A DNA stretch of 64,000 bases from Gammaproteobacteria bacterium 53_120_T64 (GTDB lineage: Bacteria > Pseudomonadota > Gammaproteobacteria > Pseudomonadales > Porticoccaceae), in NCBI GenBank assembly GCA_002162815.1, contig MAAT01000028.1, positions 62,001-126,000 of the forward strand, written 5' to 3'. A program made the translations under genes and the position numbers. The notes below the pieces were generated by a model. The model made no database searches. It saw only the letters and a list, made by a program, of their open reading frames with translations, and had not been told where the DNA came from. The stretch's first letter is position 1. The number at the start of each line of letters is the position of its first letter. This document shows, piece after piece, positions 1 through 9,789 of the stretch.

Positions 1-611
1 CGCACCGACACCAGCGCATTGCGATGGATGCGCACAAAACGCCCCTCAAACTCACCCTCCAGCTCCTTCAAGGTATCATCCAGCAAGGCCTCGCCTCGGG
101 TGTGGTAGGCCGTCACGTATTTGTGGTCGGCCTGAAAAAGACGCACATTGCTAATGGGAATGAGGTCTATCTCGCCTCTATTTTTCGAGGCCAGGTGGGT
201 GCGCCCACCCTCACCAATGCCGACAGTATCTTGCAAACTGTTGAGCTGGGCCTTGTTGACGCGCCCGGTACGGCCCAACGCCGCATCCAGATCTGCCTGC
301 TTGACCGGCTTTAATAAATAGCCAATCGCCTGGGACGAAAATGCCTCTATCGCATAATCTTCATAGGCGGTACAAAAAATAACAGCGGGAGGTGGCTCTA
401 ACTCGGCCAAGTGCTGAGCGGCTGCAATGCCATCCATTCCCGGCATGCGCACGTCCATCAACACCACATCGGGGTTTGATTCGCGGGCACACTGAATCGC
501 CTGCTGACCATTCTCGGCCATCGCAACAACATTAAAATCTGGCATCGCGGCGACCATTCTCTGCAGGCGATCACGCGCCAAGGGCTCGTCATCAACGATC
601 AAAACATTCAT
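1..611 (-). CDS. algR: LytTR-family response regulator AlgR (3' end cut by window edge)
   Basis: Response regulator that would receive phosphate from the adjacent AlgZ kinase and bind DNA. The protein opens MNVLIVDDEPLARDRL, a CheY-like receiver with the acidic pair D7/D8, phosphoacceptor D53 (in LMDVRMPGMDG), a T in FCTAYEDYA and the switch lysine in YLLKPVKQ. A linker leads into a LytTR DNA-binding domain, of which about 60 residues are visible before the sequence runs off the left edge. The ATG at 611 lies 7 bp after the algZ stop, so the two are co-transcribed. Gene order argH/algZ/algR matches Pseudomonas, where AlgR controls alginate, twitching and virulence; the targets here are unknown. 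Only the final part of the LytTR domain is missing. Confidence 0.93.
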   Translation of the reverse strand, partial: MNVLIVDDEPLARDRLQRMVAAMPDFNVVAMAENGQQAIQCARESNPDVVLMDVRMPGMDGIAAAQHLAELEPPPAVIFCTAYEDYAIEAFSSQAIGYLLKPVKQADLDAALGRTGRVNKAQLNSLQDTVGIGEGGRTHLASKNRGEIDLIPISNVRLFQADHKYVTAYHTRGEALLDDTLKELEGEFEGRFVRIHRNALVSV

Positions 612-618
612 AAAAATC

Positions 619-1656
619 TCACTCCCCCAACGGGAAGTTTATATGTGTGATGTAATGATTATCCATTCTCTCCGCACGTACCACAGCAGTCGGCCCGAAA
701 TGTGCCACAAGTCGCTTTTGCACATTGTCTATGGCCATTTTACTGCCCTTGTTATGCTGCATCCTCTGGCTACGAGGGTTGCCTACCGTCAAAATCAAAC
801 GACCCTTGACCCGCTTTACGCTGATTTTAATCAGCCCGCCTTCCGGTAATAATTGAATGCCGTGATAAACCGCATTCTCCAGCACCGGTTGCAAGGTCAA
901 GCTGGGGATTTCCACATCGCCGTAGTCGCCAATCTCCCACTCCGTTTGCAGGCGTTCACCCAAGCGTAGTTTTTCCAGCGCCAGATAACTGCGGCACAGG
1001 GCCAGCTCTTCTCGCATAGGCACCAAAGTATGGGCGTCATCCAGCACCCGCCGGAACAAGTCGGCCAAATCGACCACTACCTGCTCGGCTTTTTCGGGGT
1101 CAACGGCAATCAGGCTAGCGACCATATTCATACTATTAAACAAAAAATGCGGTCGGATGCGCGCCTGTAACTCCTGGATACGCGAAGCCTCGGTCAGACC
1201 ATGCAGCATTTTTACCTGCCGCACCAAATGTAAATAGCGCAGCAGCACGGCACTTAAAACCACCGCAGCCACGATCCCCTCAAACAATTTAAAACGCTCA
1301 AATAGCGGTTCAAACATCACCACAAGACTTACCGGGATAGCCAGCAGAGCCATCACCAGCACGGCAGCCATCACCGCATAACTCAGCACAGCTTCGGTGT
1401 CGCTAAAGGCTGTCCACGCCATGCGCTCGACAAGCCAGACTAACAACCCACCCACCGCCGACACGACCAACGCCGTCAAACACATCTCAGCCAACACAGC
1501 CCAGCCAATAAGCGCCGGACCACCCGCAAGCCACGACATCGCCACAAACAGCAGCTGGCCTATCAGCAAGACCCCAAGACAGCTAGCGCTGCGACCCATA
1601 GCGCCCATAGGGAGCGCCGGCCTCAGGGATGCCGGTACCAGCACGTCAGCGCCCAA
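619..1656 (-). CDS. algZ: LytS-type membrane sensor histidine kinase AlgZ (FimS)
   Basis: Histidine kinase partner of AlgR. About four hydrophobic helices lie between residues 25 and 145, forming the membrane sensor. They are followed by a His_kinase domain whose H-box is RPHFLFNSMN (H170), then an HATPase region with the N-box LQPVLENAVYHGI. The glycine-rich nucleotide-binding loops are weaker than in classical kinases, as usual for this family. The start is uncertain: 1656 is a TTG, and a GTG lies in frame at 1644; neither has a strong ribosome-binding site. It is transcribed away from argH and sits immediately upstream of algR. Length (345 aa) fits AlgZ. Confidence 0.9.
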   Translation of the reverse strand: MGADVLVPASLRPALPMGAMGRSASCLGVLLIGQLLFVAMSWLAGGPALIGWAVLAEMCLTALVVSAVGGLLVWLVERMAWTAFSDTEAVLSYAVMAAVLVMALLAIPVSLVVMFEPLFERFKLFEGIVAAVVLSAVLLRYLHLVRQVKMLHGLTEASRIQELQARIRPHFLFNSMNMVASLIAVDPEKAEQVVVDLADLFRRVLDDAHTLVPMREELALCRSYLALEKLRLGERLQTEWEIGDYGDVEIPSLTLQPVLENAVYHGIQLLPEGGLIKISVKRVKGRLILTVGNPRSQRMQHNKGSKMAIDNVQKRLVAHFGPTAVVRAERMDNHYITHINFPLGE

Positions 1657-1691
1657 TTTGTTTTTACTTCGACCTACTTTCAGCTTTCTTA

Positions 1692-1720
1692 CCCAGCGTA
1701 TTCAATGAATTGGCTATAAT
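1692..1720 (+). promoter_or_regulatory. Candidate sigma-70 promoter for argH
   Basis: A perfect TATAAT -10 hexamer sits at 1715-1720 in the algZ-argH divergent gap, about 70 bp upstream of the argH ATG. The -35 region (around 1692-1697) is poor. A TG dinucleotide lies just upstream of the -10 but one base further than in a canonical extended -10. Inferred from motif and position only. Confidence 0.5.
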
Positions 1721-1789
1721 GCGCCATTTTTACACAACAGGCACCTTATGCTGTGAGCTGGCGTGCCGAAACACTCAACAGAGGTCACA

Positions 1790-3199
1790 ATGAGCGACAA
1801 AAAATCATCTAACCAGTCTTGGGGCGGTCGTTTTAGCGAACCTACCGATGCTTTCGTTGCCCGTTTCACCGCCTCGGTCAACTTTGACCAACGCCTTTAC
1901 AAGCAAGACATCGAGGGTTCCCAGGCTCACGCGGCCATGCTCACCCGCGCCGGCATTCTTACCGAACAAGAACACCAGCAAATTAAGACCGGGCTCGAAG
2001 AAATTCAAGCCGACATCGAAGCCGGCAGTTTTGAGTGGTCGATTGCCCTTGAAGATGTCCACATGAATATCGAGGCGGCACTGACTGCCAAAATAGGCAT
2101 CACCGGTAAAAAGCTTCACACCGGTCGCTCTCGCAATGACCAGGTAGCGACAGATATCCGCCTCTGGTTGCGCGCCGAAATCACCACCATTCAGCGTGAA
2201 CTACATCGCCTGCAAGAGGGTTTGCTGTTTATTGCCGAACGCGAGGCCGGCACCATTATGCCCGGCTTCACCCATTTGCAAACGGCTCAACCCGTGACCT
2301 TCGGCCACCATTTACTGGCCTGGTACGAAATGCTGGTACGCGATCAAGGCCGCCTGGCCGACTGTAAAAAACGACTCAATCAATCACCACTGGGTTCCGC
2401 TGCCCTCGCGGGCACCACCTATCCCATTGATAGAGAGTACACCGCCGAATTGCTCGGCTTTGACGGCCCCACCGCCAATAGTCTCGACTCGGTCAGTGAC
2501 CGAGACTTCGCCATCGAATTCTGTGCCTTTGCCAGCTTGCTGATGACACACCTATCGCGGGCCTCCGAAGAGCTAATCCTGTGGGCATCGGCGCAATTTG
2601 ATTTTATCGACCTGCCCGACCGCTTTTGCACCGGCTCCTCCATCATGCCGCAAAAGAAAAACCCGGATGTTCCCGAATTAGTACGTGGTAAAACCGGACG
2701 CACCCATGGCCACCTCATTAGTCTACTGACACTGATGAAGTCCCAGCCCTTGGCCTACAACAAAGACAATCAGGAAGACAAAGAGCCCCTCTTCGATAGC
2801 GTCGACACTGTGCGTGACTGCCTGCGCGCCTTTGCCGATATGGTGCCGGCTATCACCGTCAAAAAAGACAATATGTACGAGGCGGCGCGGCGCGGCTTTT
2901 CCACCGCCACCGATCTGGCCGACTATTTGGTGGGCAAAGACATTCCCTTCCGCGACGCCCACGAAATCGTCGGCAGTGCCGTGGCCTACGGTATTGAAAC
3001 CGGTAAAGACCTGTCGGAGATGTCCCTCGGCGAACTGCAAAAATTCGGTGACATGATTGCCAGTGATGTCTTCGATGTTCTCACCCTTGAGGGTTCCGTC
3101 GCCGCACGTAAGCATATTGGCGGCACCGCACCCGAACAGGTCGTCAAGGCTGTCGCCCGAGCGCAGCAACAACTCGAGGCGCAAGCAAAGAACTTCTAA
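1790..3199 (+). CDS. argH: Argininosuccinate lyase
   Basis: Cleaves argininosuccinate to arginine and fumarate, the last step of arginine synthesis, in the cytoplasm. The 469-aa protein starts [15 protein letters not shown] and carries the fumarase/lyase superfamily signature [12 protein letters not shown] near residue 280, plus HTGRSRNDQ and TFTHLQ-like substrate loops ([10 protein letters not shown]). The ATG at 1790 is chosen because GAGG lies 5 bp upstream. A GTG at 1763 would add nine residues without a ribosome-binding site. It is transcribed divergently from algZ-algR, as in Pseudomonas. Confidence 0.97.
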   Translation: MSDKKSSNQSWGGRFSEPTDAFVARFTASVNFDQRLYKQDIEGSQAHAAMLTRAGILTEQEHQQIKTGLEEIQADIEAGSFEWSIALEDVHMNIEAALTAKIGITGKKLHTGRSRNDQVATDIRLWLRAEITTIQRELHRLQEGLLFIAEREAGTIMPGFTHLQTAQPVTFGHHLLAWYEMLVRDQGRLADCKKRLNQSPLGSAALAGTTYPIDREYTAELLGFDGPTANSLDSVSDRDFAIEFCAFASLLMTHLSRASEELILWASAQFDFIDLPDRFCTGSSIMPQKKNPDVPELVRGKTGRTHGHLISLLTLMKSQPLAYNKDNQEDKEPLFDSVDTVRDCLRAFADMVPAITVKKDNMYEAARRGFSTATDLADYLVGKDIPFRDAHEIVGSAVAYGIETGKDLSEMSLGELQKFGDMIASDVFDVLTLEGSVAARKHIGGTAPEQVVKAVARAQQQLEAQAKNF

Positions 3200-3231
3200 G
3201 CGCCACACGCCCCAAGCTAGACGCGCTAATA

Positions 3232-3268
3232 TTGAGGGCAAGTACAGTGAACCGCTATACTTGCCCTC
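3232..3268 (+). promoter_or_regulatory. Inverted repeat overlapping a candidate promoter upstream of lptM-lysA
   Basis: GAGGGCAAGTA (3234-3244) and TACTTGCCCTC (3258-3268) form a perfect 11-bp inverted repeat with a 13-nt loop in the argH-lptM gap. It overlaps a plausible sigma-70 promoter, TTGAGG (3232-3237), an 18-bp spacer and TATACT (3256-3261). No U-tract follows, so it is not a standard intrinsic terminator. It could be an operator for the lptM-lysA-dapF operon or an argH mRNA 3' hairpin. Confidence 0.45.
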
Positions 3269-3292
3269 CACAGACTGGACCAATGACCCGCC

Positions 3293-3460
3293 ATGACCAC
3301 CACTGCCTATCGTCGCATATTCCTTTTATTGCCCCTGCTTTTATTGGCTACCGCTACCCTCAGTGCCTGTGGCAATAAGGGTGCCCTGTATATCCCACCG
3401 CCGCCTATCGAACAGCAAAGTGAAGGGCCAACCCCAGCTCAGAGCAGCGCAAACAAATGA
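3293..3460 (+). CDS. lptM: Small LptM/YifL-type lipoprotein
   Basis: A 55-aa lipoprotein. A basic N-terminus (MTTTAYRR) and hydrophobic core lead to the lipobox LSAC, with the lipidated cysteine at residue 26. The mature part begins CGNKGALYIPPP, the pattern of the LptM (YifL) family, which in E. coli binds the LptD-LptE lipopolysaccharide translocon and helps its oxidative maturation. The stop codon overlaps the lysA start (ATGA at 3457-3460), so it leads the lysA-dapF operon, as lppL does in Pseudomonas. Recognition rests on the lipobox, the CGxKGxLYxP motif and conserved synteny. Confidence 0.88.
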   Translation: MTTTAYRRIFLLLPLLLLATATLSACGNKGALYIPPPPIEQQSEGPTPAQSSANK

Positions 3461-4713
3461 GCCACTTTCAACGCCGTAATGGCCAGCTCCATATCGACAA
3501 CGTCGCCCTTGCCGACCTCGCTACCGGGCACGGCACACCCGCCTATGTCTATTCAAAGGCCGCCATTAGCGAGCAGTTTCTGGCCTACCAACAGGCCATG
3601 GGTGAACAAGCCCACCTGATTTGTTATGCCGTAAAAGCCAACTGCAGCCTCGCCATTCTCAACCTGCTGGCAAAATTGGGGGCAGGCTTTGACATTGTTT
3701 CCGGCGGTGAACTCGAGCGCGTACTGGCTGCCGGTGGAGAGCCACAACATATTGTTTTTTCAGGCGTTGGCAAGAGTCACGACGAAATTACTCTGGCCCT
3801 GCAAACCGGCATTCACTGCTTCAATGTCGAGTCGCCGGCAGAATTGGAACGCATTCAGTACATCGCCCAAGGTCTCGACATCGTCGCGCCCATTTCAATC
3901 CGGGTAAACCCCGATGTCGACGCCGGCACCCACCCCTATATTTCCACCGGCCTCAAGGAAAACAAGTTCGGTATCGAGATCGATTCGGTCATCGCCGTCT
4001 ACCAGCGGGCGGCCTCGCTGTCCCATTTGAGCATTAAAGGTGTCGACTGCCATATCGGCTCGCAACTCACCGAAATCGCGCCCTTTATCGACGCTATGGA
4101 CAGAGTTCTACTACTCATCGATCGTCTCGCCGAGGCGGGTATAAAGATCGAACACCTCGACCTTGGCGGTGGTCTCGGCGTGCGCTATCAGGATGAACAG
4201 CCTCCCGCCATCGGCGACTACATCCAGGCCATACGCCAGCGCCTCGGCACACGTAACTTACAACTGATACTGGAACCCGGTCGCTCCATCGTCGCCAATG
4301 CCGGAGTATTGCTAACCAAGGTCGAATACCTGAAAGTAGCCGGCACCAAGAACTTTGCCATTGTCGACGCCGCCATGAACGACATGTTGCGCCCCGCTCT
4401 CTATCAAGCTTGGCTCGATATTGAAACGCTGACAGACAATCCTCAAGCGGACACTGGCATCTATGACATCGTTGGCCCAGTCTGTGAAACCGGTGACTTC
4501 CTCGGTAAACAGCGCTCTTTGGCCATCGCCGAGGGCGACCTACTGTGCATACATTCCGCCGGTGCCTACGGCATGTCGATGAGTTCAAATTACAACAGCC
4601 GTCCCCGCGCGGTGGAAATCATGGTCGATGACAGCACCAGCCACGTCATCAAAACACGTGAGTCGAAGGCCGATTTAATGCGCGGTGAATCTCTGCTGCC
4701 GGACGGCCACTGA
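3457..4713 (+). CDS. lysA: Diaminopimelate decarboxylase
   Basis: PLP enzyme that decarboxylates meso-diaminopimelate to L-lysine, the final lysine step. The 418-aa fold-III (alanine racemase-like) barrel shows the PLP lysine in CYAVKANCSL (about residue 52), GGGLGVRY for phosphate binding, EPGRSIVANAG, and the C-terminal CETGDFLG, whose Cys and Glu contact the substrate. The start overlaps lptM by four bases and the stop abuts the dapF ATG, indicating translational coupling. Confidence 0.97.
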   Translation: MSHFQRRNGQLHIDNVALADLATGHGTPAYVYSKAAISEQFLAYQQAMGEQAHLICYAVKANCSLAILNLLAKLGAGFDIVSGGELERVLAAGGEPQHIVFSGVGKSHDEITLALQTGIHCFNVESPAELERIQYIAQGLDIVAPISIRVNPDVDAGTHPYISTGLKENKFGIEIDSVIAVYQRAASLSHLSIKGVDCHIGSQLTEIAPFIDAMDRVLLLIDRLAEAGIKIEHLDLGGGLGVRYQDEQPPAIGDYIQAIRQRLGTRNLQLILEPGRSIVANAGVLLTKVEYLKVAGTKNFAIVDAAMNDMLRPALYQAWLDIETLTDNPQADTGIYDIVGPVCETGDFLGKQRSLAIAEGDLLCIHSAGAYGMSMSSNYNSRPRAVEIMVDDSTSHVIKTRESKADLMRGESLLPDGH

Positions 4714-5544
4714 ATGTATATTCGCTTCACCAAAATGCACGGCCTCGGCAATGACTTTGTGGTTATCGACGCCGTTACCCAAGCCGTCGCCATGACGGAC
4801 AAACTCGCTCGCCGCCTCGCCGATCGCAACACCGGTATTGGCTGCGATCAAATTTTATTGGTCGAACCACCGACCCAGCCCGATATCGATTTTAAATACC
4901 GCATCTTCAATGCCGATGGCAGCGAAGTGGCCCAGTGCGGTAATGGCGCGCGCTGCTTTGCCAAGTTTGTGCGCGACAGACGACTCACCGGCAAGTCACT
5001 GCTTAACGTTGAAACCCAGGCCGGTATTCTGCAGCTCAGTATTAACAACAAACAAAGCTATACCGCGACCCTGGGCATACCCGATTTCGAACCCGCAGAC
5101 ATCCCTTTCAGCGCCGCTCAGCGGGCACTGACTTACACCATTGAGGCCGCCGGGCAGTCTCTCGAAATTTCAGCCCTATCTCTGGGCAACCCCCATGCGG
5201 TATTGCAAGTTACCGACATTCAACAGGCCCCCATTGCTGAACTCGGGCCACTGCTCGAAAATCACACCCGCTTCCCGGAGCGGGTCAATGTCGGATTTAT
5301 GGAACTGTTGACGCGCCATGAAATCAATTTGCGGGTTTACGAGCGCGGGGCCGGTGAGACCCAAGCCTGCGGTAGTGGCGCCTGTGCCGCTGCGGTAGCT
5401 GGCATCGCGCAAAACCTGCTAGACTCTCCCGTCAAAGTCAACCTGCCGGGCGGCGGCCTGACGATTACCTGGCCGGGCAACAAGCAGCCAGTTGCCGTCA
5501 CAGGCCCGGCGACAACCGTTTACCAGGGGCGCATTCGCCTATGA
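4714..5544 (+). CDS. dapF: Diaminopimelate epimerase
   Basis: Interconverts LL- and meso-diaminopimelate, feeding both LysA and peptidoglycan synthesis. The 276-aa protein opens with MHGLGNDFVV and has the two catalytic cysteines in QCGNGARC (about residue 76) and ACGSGACA (about 220), each in the second of two homologous halves. It follows lysA without a gap and overlaps DUF484 by four bases (ATGA at 5541-5544). Confidence 0.97.
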   Translation: MYIRFTKMHGLGNDFVVIDAVTQAVAMTDKLARRLADRNTGIGCDQILLVEPPTQPDIDFKYRIFNADGSEVAQCGNGARCFAKFVRDRRLTGKSLLNVETQAGILQLSINNKQSYTATLGIPDFEPADIPFSAAQRALTYTIEAAGQSLEISALSLGNPHAVLQVTDIQQAPIAELGPLLENHTRFPERVNVGFMELLTRHEINLRVYERGAGETQACGSGACAAAVAGIAQNLLDSPVKVNLPGGGLTITWPGNKQPVAVTGPATTVYQGRIRL

Positions 5545-6275
5545 GTACCAACGATAAAACCGGCACACAGAGCGGTCGCTTGATCACCGAACAACAGGTC
5601 TGTGAATTCCTCGCTGCAGATACGAATTTTTTTGAGCGCCACCCCGAGCTGCTCGAGTCCCTGCAATTGCCCCACGAAAGTGGTCAAGCGATATCCCTTA
5701 TCGAGCGACAAATCAGTGTCTTGCGCGAGCGCAATCTCGAAATGCGCTCGCGTTTAAGTAATCTTCTCGAAACAGCTGGAGCCAACGATCAGCTGTTTGA
5801 AAAAACCAAGCGCTTGGTACTTAGCCTACTCGAAACCAGTAGTCTCCCGAAAGCTATCGACATCCTCTACGGCAGCCTAAAAAACGACTTTCAGATTGAG
5901 TACCATCAACTCATTTTATTCGATGCCGACAATACACTCGCGACCTCAGCGAAAGTGGTCAGTCTCGCCCAAGGTAGTAAAGCCATCGGCGGCCTGCTAC
6001 GCAGTAATCGCGCCACCTGTGGTGTCCTGCGTGACGAAGAGCTGGCCTTCCTATTTGACGACCAGGCTAGCGCGATTAAATCTGTCGCCGTGGTACCTCT
6101 CAATAACGGTAACACCTTTGGTATTCTCGCTATTGGCAGCTCCGACCCGCTGTATTACAAAAGCAGTATGGGCACACTGTTTCTCAGCTATATTGCCGAA
6201 GTCCTCAATCGCGTCCTACCCTCGATGGTGGCCCAGGTAGCCAGTGTACAAGCCATCGCAGCGCCACAAAAATGA
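5541..6275 (+). CDS. DUF484 family protein
   Basis: A 244-aa cytoplasmic protein of the DUF484 family, whose members sit between dapF and xerC in many gammaproteobacteria. The N-terminal part has VCEFLAADTNFFERHPELLE, followed by a probable coiled coil (about residues 50-90, rich in Leu/Arg/Glu). A GAF-like domain then runs to the end. No catalytic motif is visible. The molecular role is not established; the fixed position suggests a link with XerC or with operon expression. Confidence 0.9.
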   Translation: MSTNDKTGTQSGRLITEQQVCEFLAADTNFFERHPELLESLQLPHESGQAISLIERQISVLRERNLEMRSRLSNLLETAGANDQLFEKTKRLVLSLLETSSLPKAIDILYGSLKNDFQIEYHQLILFDADNTLATSAKVVSLAQGSKAIGGLLRSNRATCGVLRDEELAFLFDDQASAIKSVAVVPLNNGNTFGILAIGSSDPLYYKSSMGTLFLSYIAEVLNRVLPSMVAQVASVQAIAAPQK

Positions 6276-6287
6276 GCTGAGACCGTC

Positions 6288-7208
6288 ATGGCAAAGGTTC
6301 CCAATGAGGCACAATTAGCCCGTTTTGCCCAAGATACCCGGGCCAGAAATCTTTCACCACTGACCACGAAAAGCTATCTGCGCGATCTGTCCCGCCTACA
6401 ATCACTGTTAGATGAGCACGCGCTGACAAGCCTCAAAGATATTGATACTCAACATATTCGCAGCGCACTGGCGACACTGCATAAAAGCGGTCTCGCCAAT
6501 GCCAGCCTGCAGCGCTGGCTTTCATCGCTGCGCACATTTTTTCGCTATGCCCTGCAGAGAGAATGGATCAAGCACAACCCTGCCGATGGTCTGCAGGCAC
6601 CCGCCAAGGCGAAGCAACTGCCCAAGTTGATGGATGCCGACCAAGCCTGTCAGCTAGTGAGTATTAGGGCTGATGACTGGCATTCCCTACGCGACCGCGC
6701 GCTACTCGAATTGCTGTACTCCTCCGGGCTACGCTTGGCAGAAATCGCCAATGTCGATATCGACGCCGTTCATTTTCAAGAGGCTATGGTGACTGTCACC
6801 GGCAAGGGCAGTAAGATGCGCCTTATTCCCGTTGGCCGCTCTGCCCTGAACGCCATTAGACAATGGCTAACGGTGCGAGGTGACAAGGCCCTAGCGAGTG
6901 AACAAGCCCTGTTTGTCAGCCAGCGCGGCAAGCGGATCAGCCACCGGGCCATTCAACAGCGCGTCCAAAAAATTGGCCAACAGCAGGGTATCAGTCAGCC
7001 CGTTCACCCCCATATGCTGCGCCACTCCTTTGCCAGTCACATCTTGGAGTCGAGCGGTGATTTACGCGGGGTTCAAGACCTGCTCGGGCACGCCAACTTG
7101 TCGACCACCCAAGTTTATACCCATCTGGATTTTCAACACCTCGCCCTCACCTATGACCGCAGCCACCCCCGGGCTCATTCTCAAGGCAAAAAAAAGCCCG
7201 GGACATAA
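6288..7208 (+). CDS. xerC: Tyrosine recombinase XerC
   Basis: Site-specific recombinase that, with XerD and FtsK, resolves chromosome dimers at dif. The 306-aa protein has an N-terminal SAM-like core-binding domain (to about residue 95) and a C-terminal catalytic domain. Active-site residues are visible: R in SSGLRLAEI, K in GKGSKMR, H and R in HMLRHSFASH, H in LLGHANLS, and the nucleophile Y in TTQVYTH. It starts 12 bp after DUF484 as the last gene of the lptM-lysA-dapF operon. The HAD-family gene often found next is absent. Confidence 0.96.
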   Translation: MAKVPNEAQLARFAQDTRARNLSPLTTKSYLRDLSRLQSLLDEHALTSLKDIDTQHIRSALATLHKSGLANASLQRWLSSLRTFFRYALQREWIKHNPADGLQAPAKAKQLPKLMDADQACQLVSIRADDWHSLRDRALLELLYSSGLRLAEIANVDIDAVHFQEAMVTVTGKGSKMRLIPVGRSALNAIRQWLTVRGDKALASEQALFVSQRGKRISHRAIQQRVQKIGQQQGISQPVHPHMLRHSFASHILESSGDLRGVQDLLGHANLSTTQVYTHLDFQHLALTYDRSHPRAHSQGKKKPGT

Positions 7209-7228
7209 ACTTCAACCCAAGCTTTTTT
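7188..7228. terminator. Possible imperfect bidirectional terminator at the xerC 3' end
   Basis: An A-run followed by GCCCGGG (from 7188) pairs imperfectly with CCCAAGC and a T-run ending at 7228. The AAAAAAGC/GCTTTTTT arms are perfect, then a 2-nt internal mismatch, then GGG/CCC. It spans the xerC stop codon and lies just before the convergent glnK 3' end. Weak stem, so only tentative. Confidence 0.4.
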
Positions 7229-7249
7229 ATAGCGCTGATAGCAAAGCGT

Positions 7250-7612
<363 letters not shown>

Positions 7613-7639
7613 CTAGCGTTCAACAATACACTTTTAGCC

Positions 7640-7678
7640 AATAACAAAAAAGGGAGCTAAGCTCCCTTTTTTGTTATT
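7640..7678. terminator. Intrinsic terminator between amtB and the downstream glnK copy
   Basis: A perfect hairpin: AAAAAAGGGAG (to 7656) pairs with CTCCCTTTTTT (from 7662) around a 5-nt CTAAG loop, and the flanking AATAAC/GTTATT extend the symmetry to 7640-7678. The T-runs on both sides make it functional in either direction. It lies 22 bp after the amtB stop and about 50 bp before the glnK start on the minus strand. Confidence 0.85.
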
Positions 7679-7700
7679 GCGCACCTTAACTCAAGGCTTA

Positions 7701-8969
7701 TTATTTGGTGCTAGTAACAAACTCGGGGTAGGCTTCCATACCACACTCGGAGATATCAACACCTTCGTATTCCTCTTCTTCGCTGACGCGAATACCGAAC
7801 AGGGCTTTCAGTACAAGCCAGACCAGCAAGCTAGCGCCAAAGACCCAGGCAAAGATCACCCCGATACCCATCAGCTGAGCCGAGAGGCTGGCATCTGGAT
7901 TGCTCCAGCACACTGCTAGCAAACCCCAAACACCGACCACACCGTGGACGGAAATCGCACCAACCGGATCGTCAATCTTCAACTTATCAAAGGTCACCAC
8001 CGAGAAAACCACTAGGACACCACCAATGACACCGATCACGGTCGAGAGCATGGGCCCGGCGGTCAGGGGTTCAGCGGTAATCGCCACCAAACCAGCCAGT
8101 GCGCCGTTAATGGCCATGGTTAAATCGGCCTTGCCAAATAACAAGCGGGCGGTGATCAGGGCGGCAATCAAACCGCCACAAGCGGCGGCATTGGTGTTGA
8201 CGAAGATGTCGGCAACCGCATTGGCTTCACCAATGTCGGAGATTTTCAGCTCGGAGCCACCGTTAAAACCAAACCAGCCAACCCAGAGAATGAACATACC
8301 CAGGGCCGCCATCGGCATATTGGCGCCGGGAATGGGGTTAACCGAGCCATCATCACGGTATTTGCCCTTGCGTGCACCGAGCAAGATAACCGCAGCGAGC
8401 GCCGCAGCCGCGCCGGTCATATGCACCACACCAGAACCGGCAAAGTCGAGAAAGCCCGCTTCATTGAGAAAACCGCCGCCCCACTTCCACATGCCCTGCA
8501 GGGGGTAAATGACGCCCGTCATAACAACAGCGAAGGCCAGGAATGACCAGAGCTTCATGCGCTCTGCCACCGCCCCAGAGACAATCGACATCGCCGTGGC
8601 TACAAATACCACTTGAAAGAAGAAGTCGGATGCGCCCGAATAATAGGTGTAATCACTGGCATCGGCTGCAGCACCGGCCAACACATCTTCAGCACTGGCG
8701 TTGGCAATGCTATTGCCAAACCAGCTATCGGGCAGGTAACCACCCTCGGAGCCACCGTACATAATGGTGTAACCCATCAGCAGGTACATCACACAGGACA
8801 CGGCATACAGCGCCACGTTCTTGGTTAAAATTTCAGTGGTGTTTTTTGCTCTCACCAAGCCCGACTCGAGCATCGTAAAACCAGCGGCCATCCACATGAC
8901 CAACGCGCCACACACCAGAAAATAAAAGGTGTCCAGCGCATACTTAATTTCAATGATATCGCTTTCCAT
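7701..8969 (-). CDS. amtB: Ammonium transporter AmtB
   Basis: A 422-aa inner-membrane ammonium channel with about 11-12 hydrophobic helices. The opening segment has FTMLESGLVRAKN, and the conserved GGGFLNEAGFLDFAGSGVVHMTGAAAAL stretch is present; the second pore histidine is in ISVHGVVGVWG. The C-terminal tail EEEEYEGVDISECGMEAYPEF is the conserved cytoplasmic segment needed for PII contact. The ATG at 8969 is chosen because AGGGG lies 6-7 bp upstream; a TTG at 8987 lies on the other side of that site. It follows glnK (9012-9350) after a short gap, forming a nitrogen-sensing operon. Confidence 0.96.
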   Translation of the reverse strand: MESDIIEIKYALDTFYFLVCGALVMWMAAGFTMLESGLVRAKNTTEILTKNVALYAVSCVMYLLMGYTIMYGGSEGGYLPDSWFGNSIANASAEDVLAGAAADASDYTYYSGASDFFFQVVFVATAMSIVSGAVAERMKLWSFLAFAVVMTGVIYPLQGMWKWGGGFLNEAGFLDFAGSGVVHMTGAAAALAAVILLGARKGKYRDDGSVNPIPGANMPMAALGMFILWVGWFGFNGGSELKISDIGEANAVADIFVNTNAAACGGLIAALITARLLFGKADLTMAINGALAGLVAITAEPLTAGPMLSTVIGVIGGVLVVFSVVTFDKLKIDDPVGAISVHGVVGVWGLLAVCWSNPDASLSAQLMGIGVIFAWVFGASLLVWLVLKALFGIRVSEEEEYEGVDISECGMEAYPEFVTSTK

Positions 8970-9011
8970 TGTTTTCCCCTCGATCAACCTAATCTAATAA
9001 TTACTGTTTGT

Positions 9012-9789
<778 letters not shown>

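Noticed and set aside
2723-3283. Open frame of 186 codons antisense to argH
   Set aside because: It lies wholly over argH, has no recognisable family and no ribosome-binding site; long antisense frames are expected opposite such coding sequence.
6288-7208. XerC as a phage or integron integrase
   Set aside because: Size, motifs and position after dapF-DUF484 match housekeeping XerC; no attachment sites or phage genes nearby.
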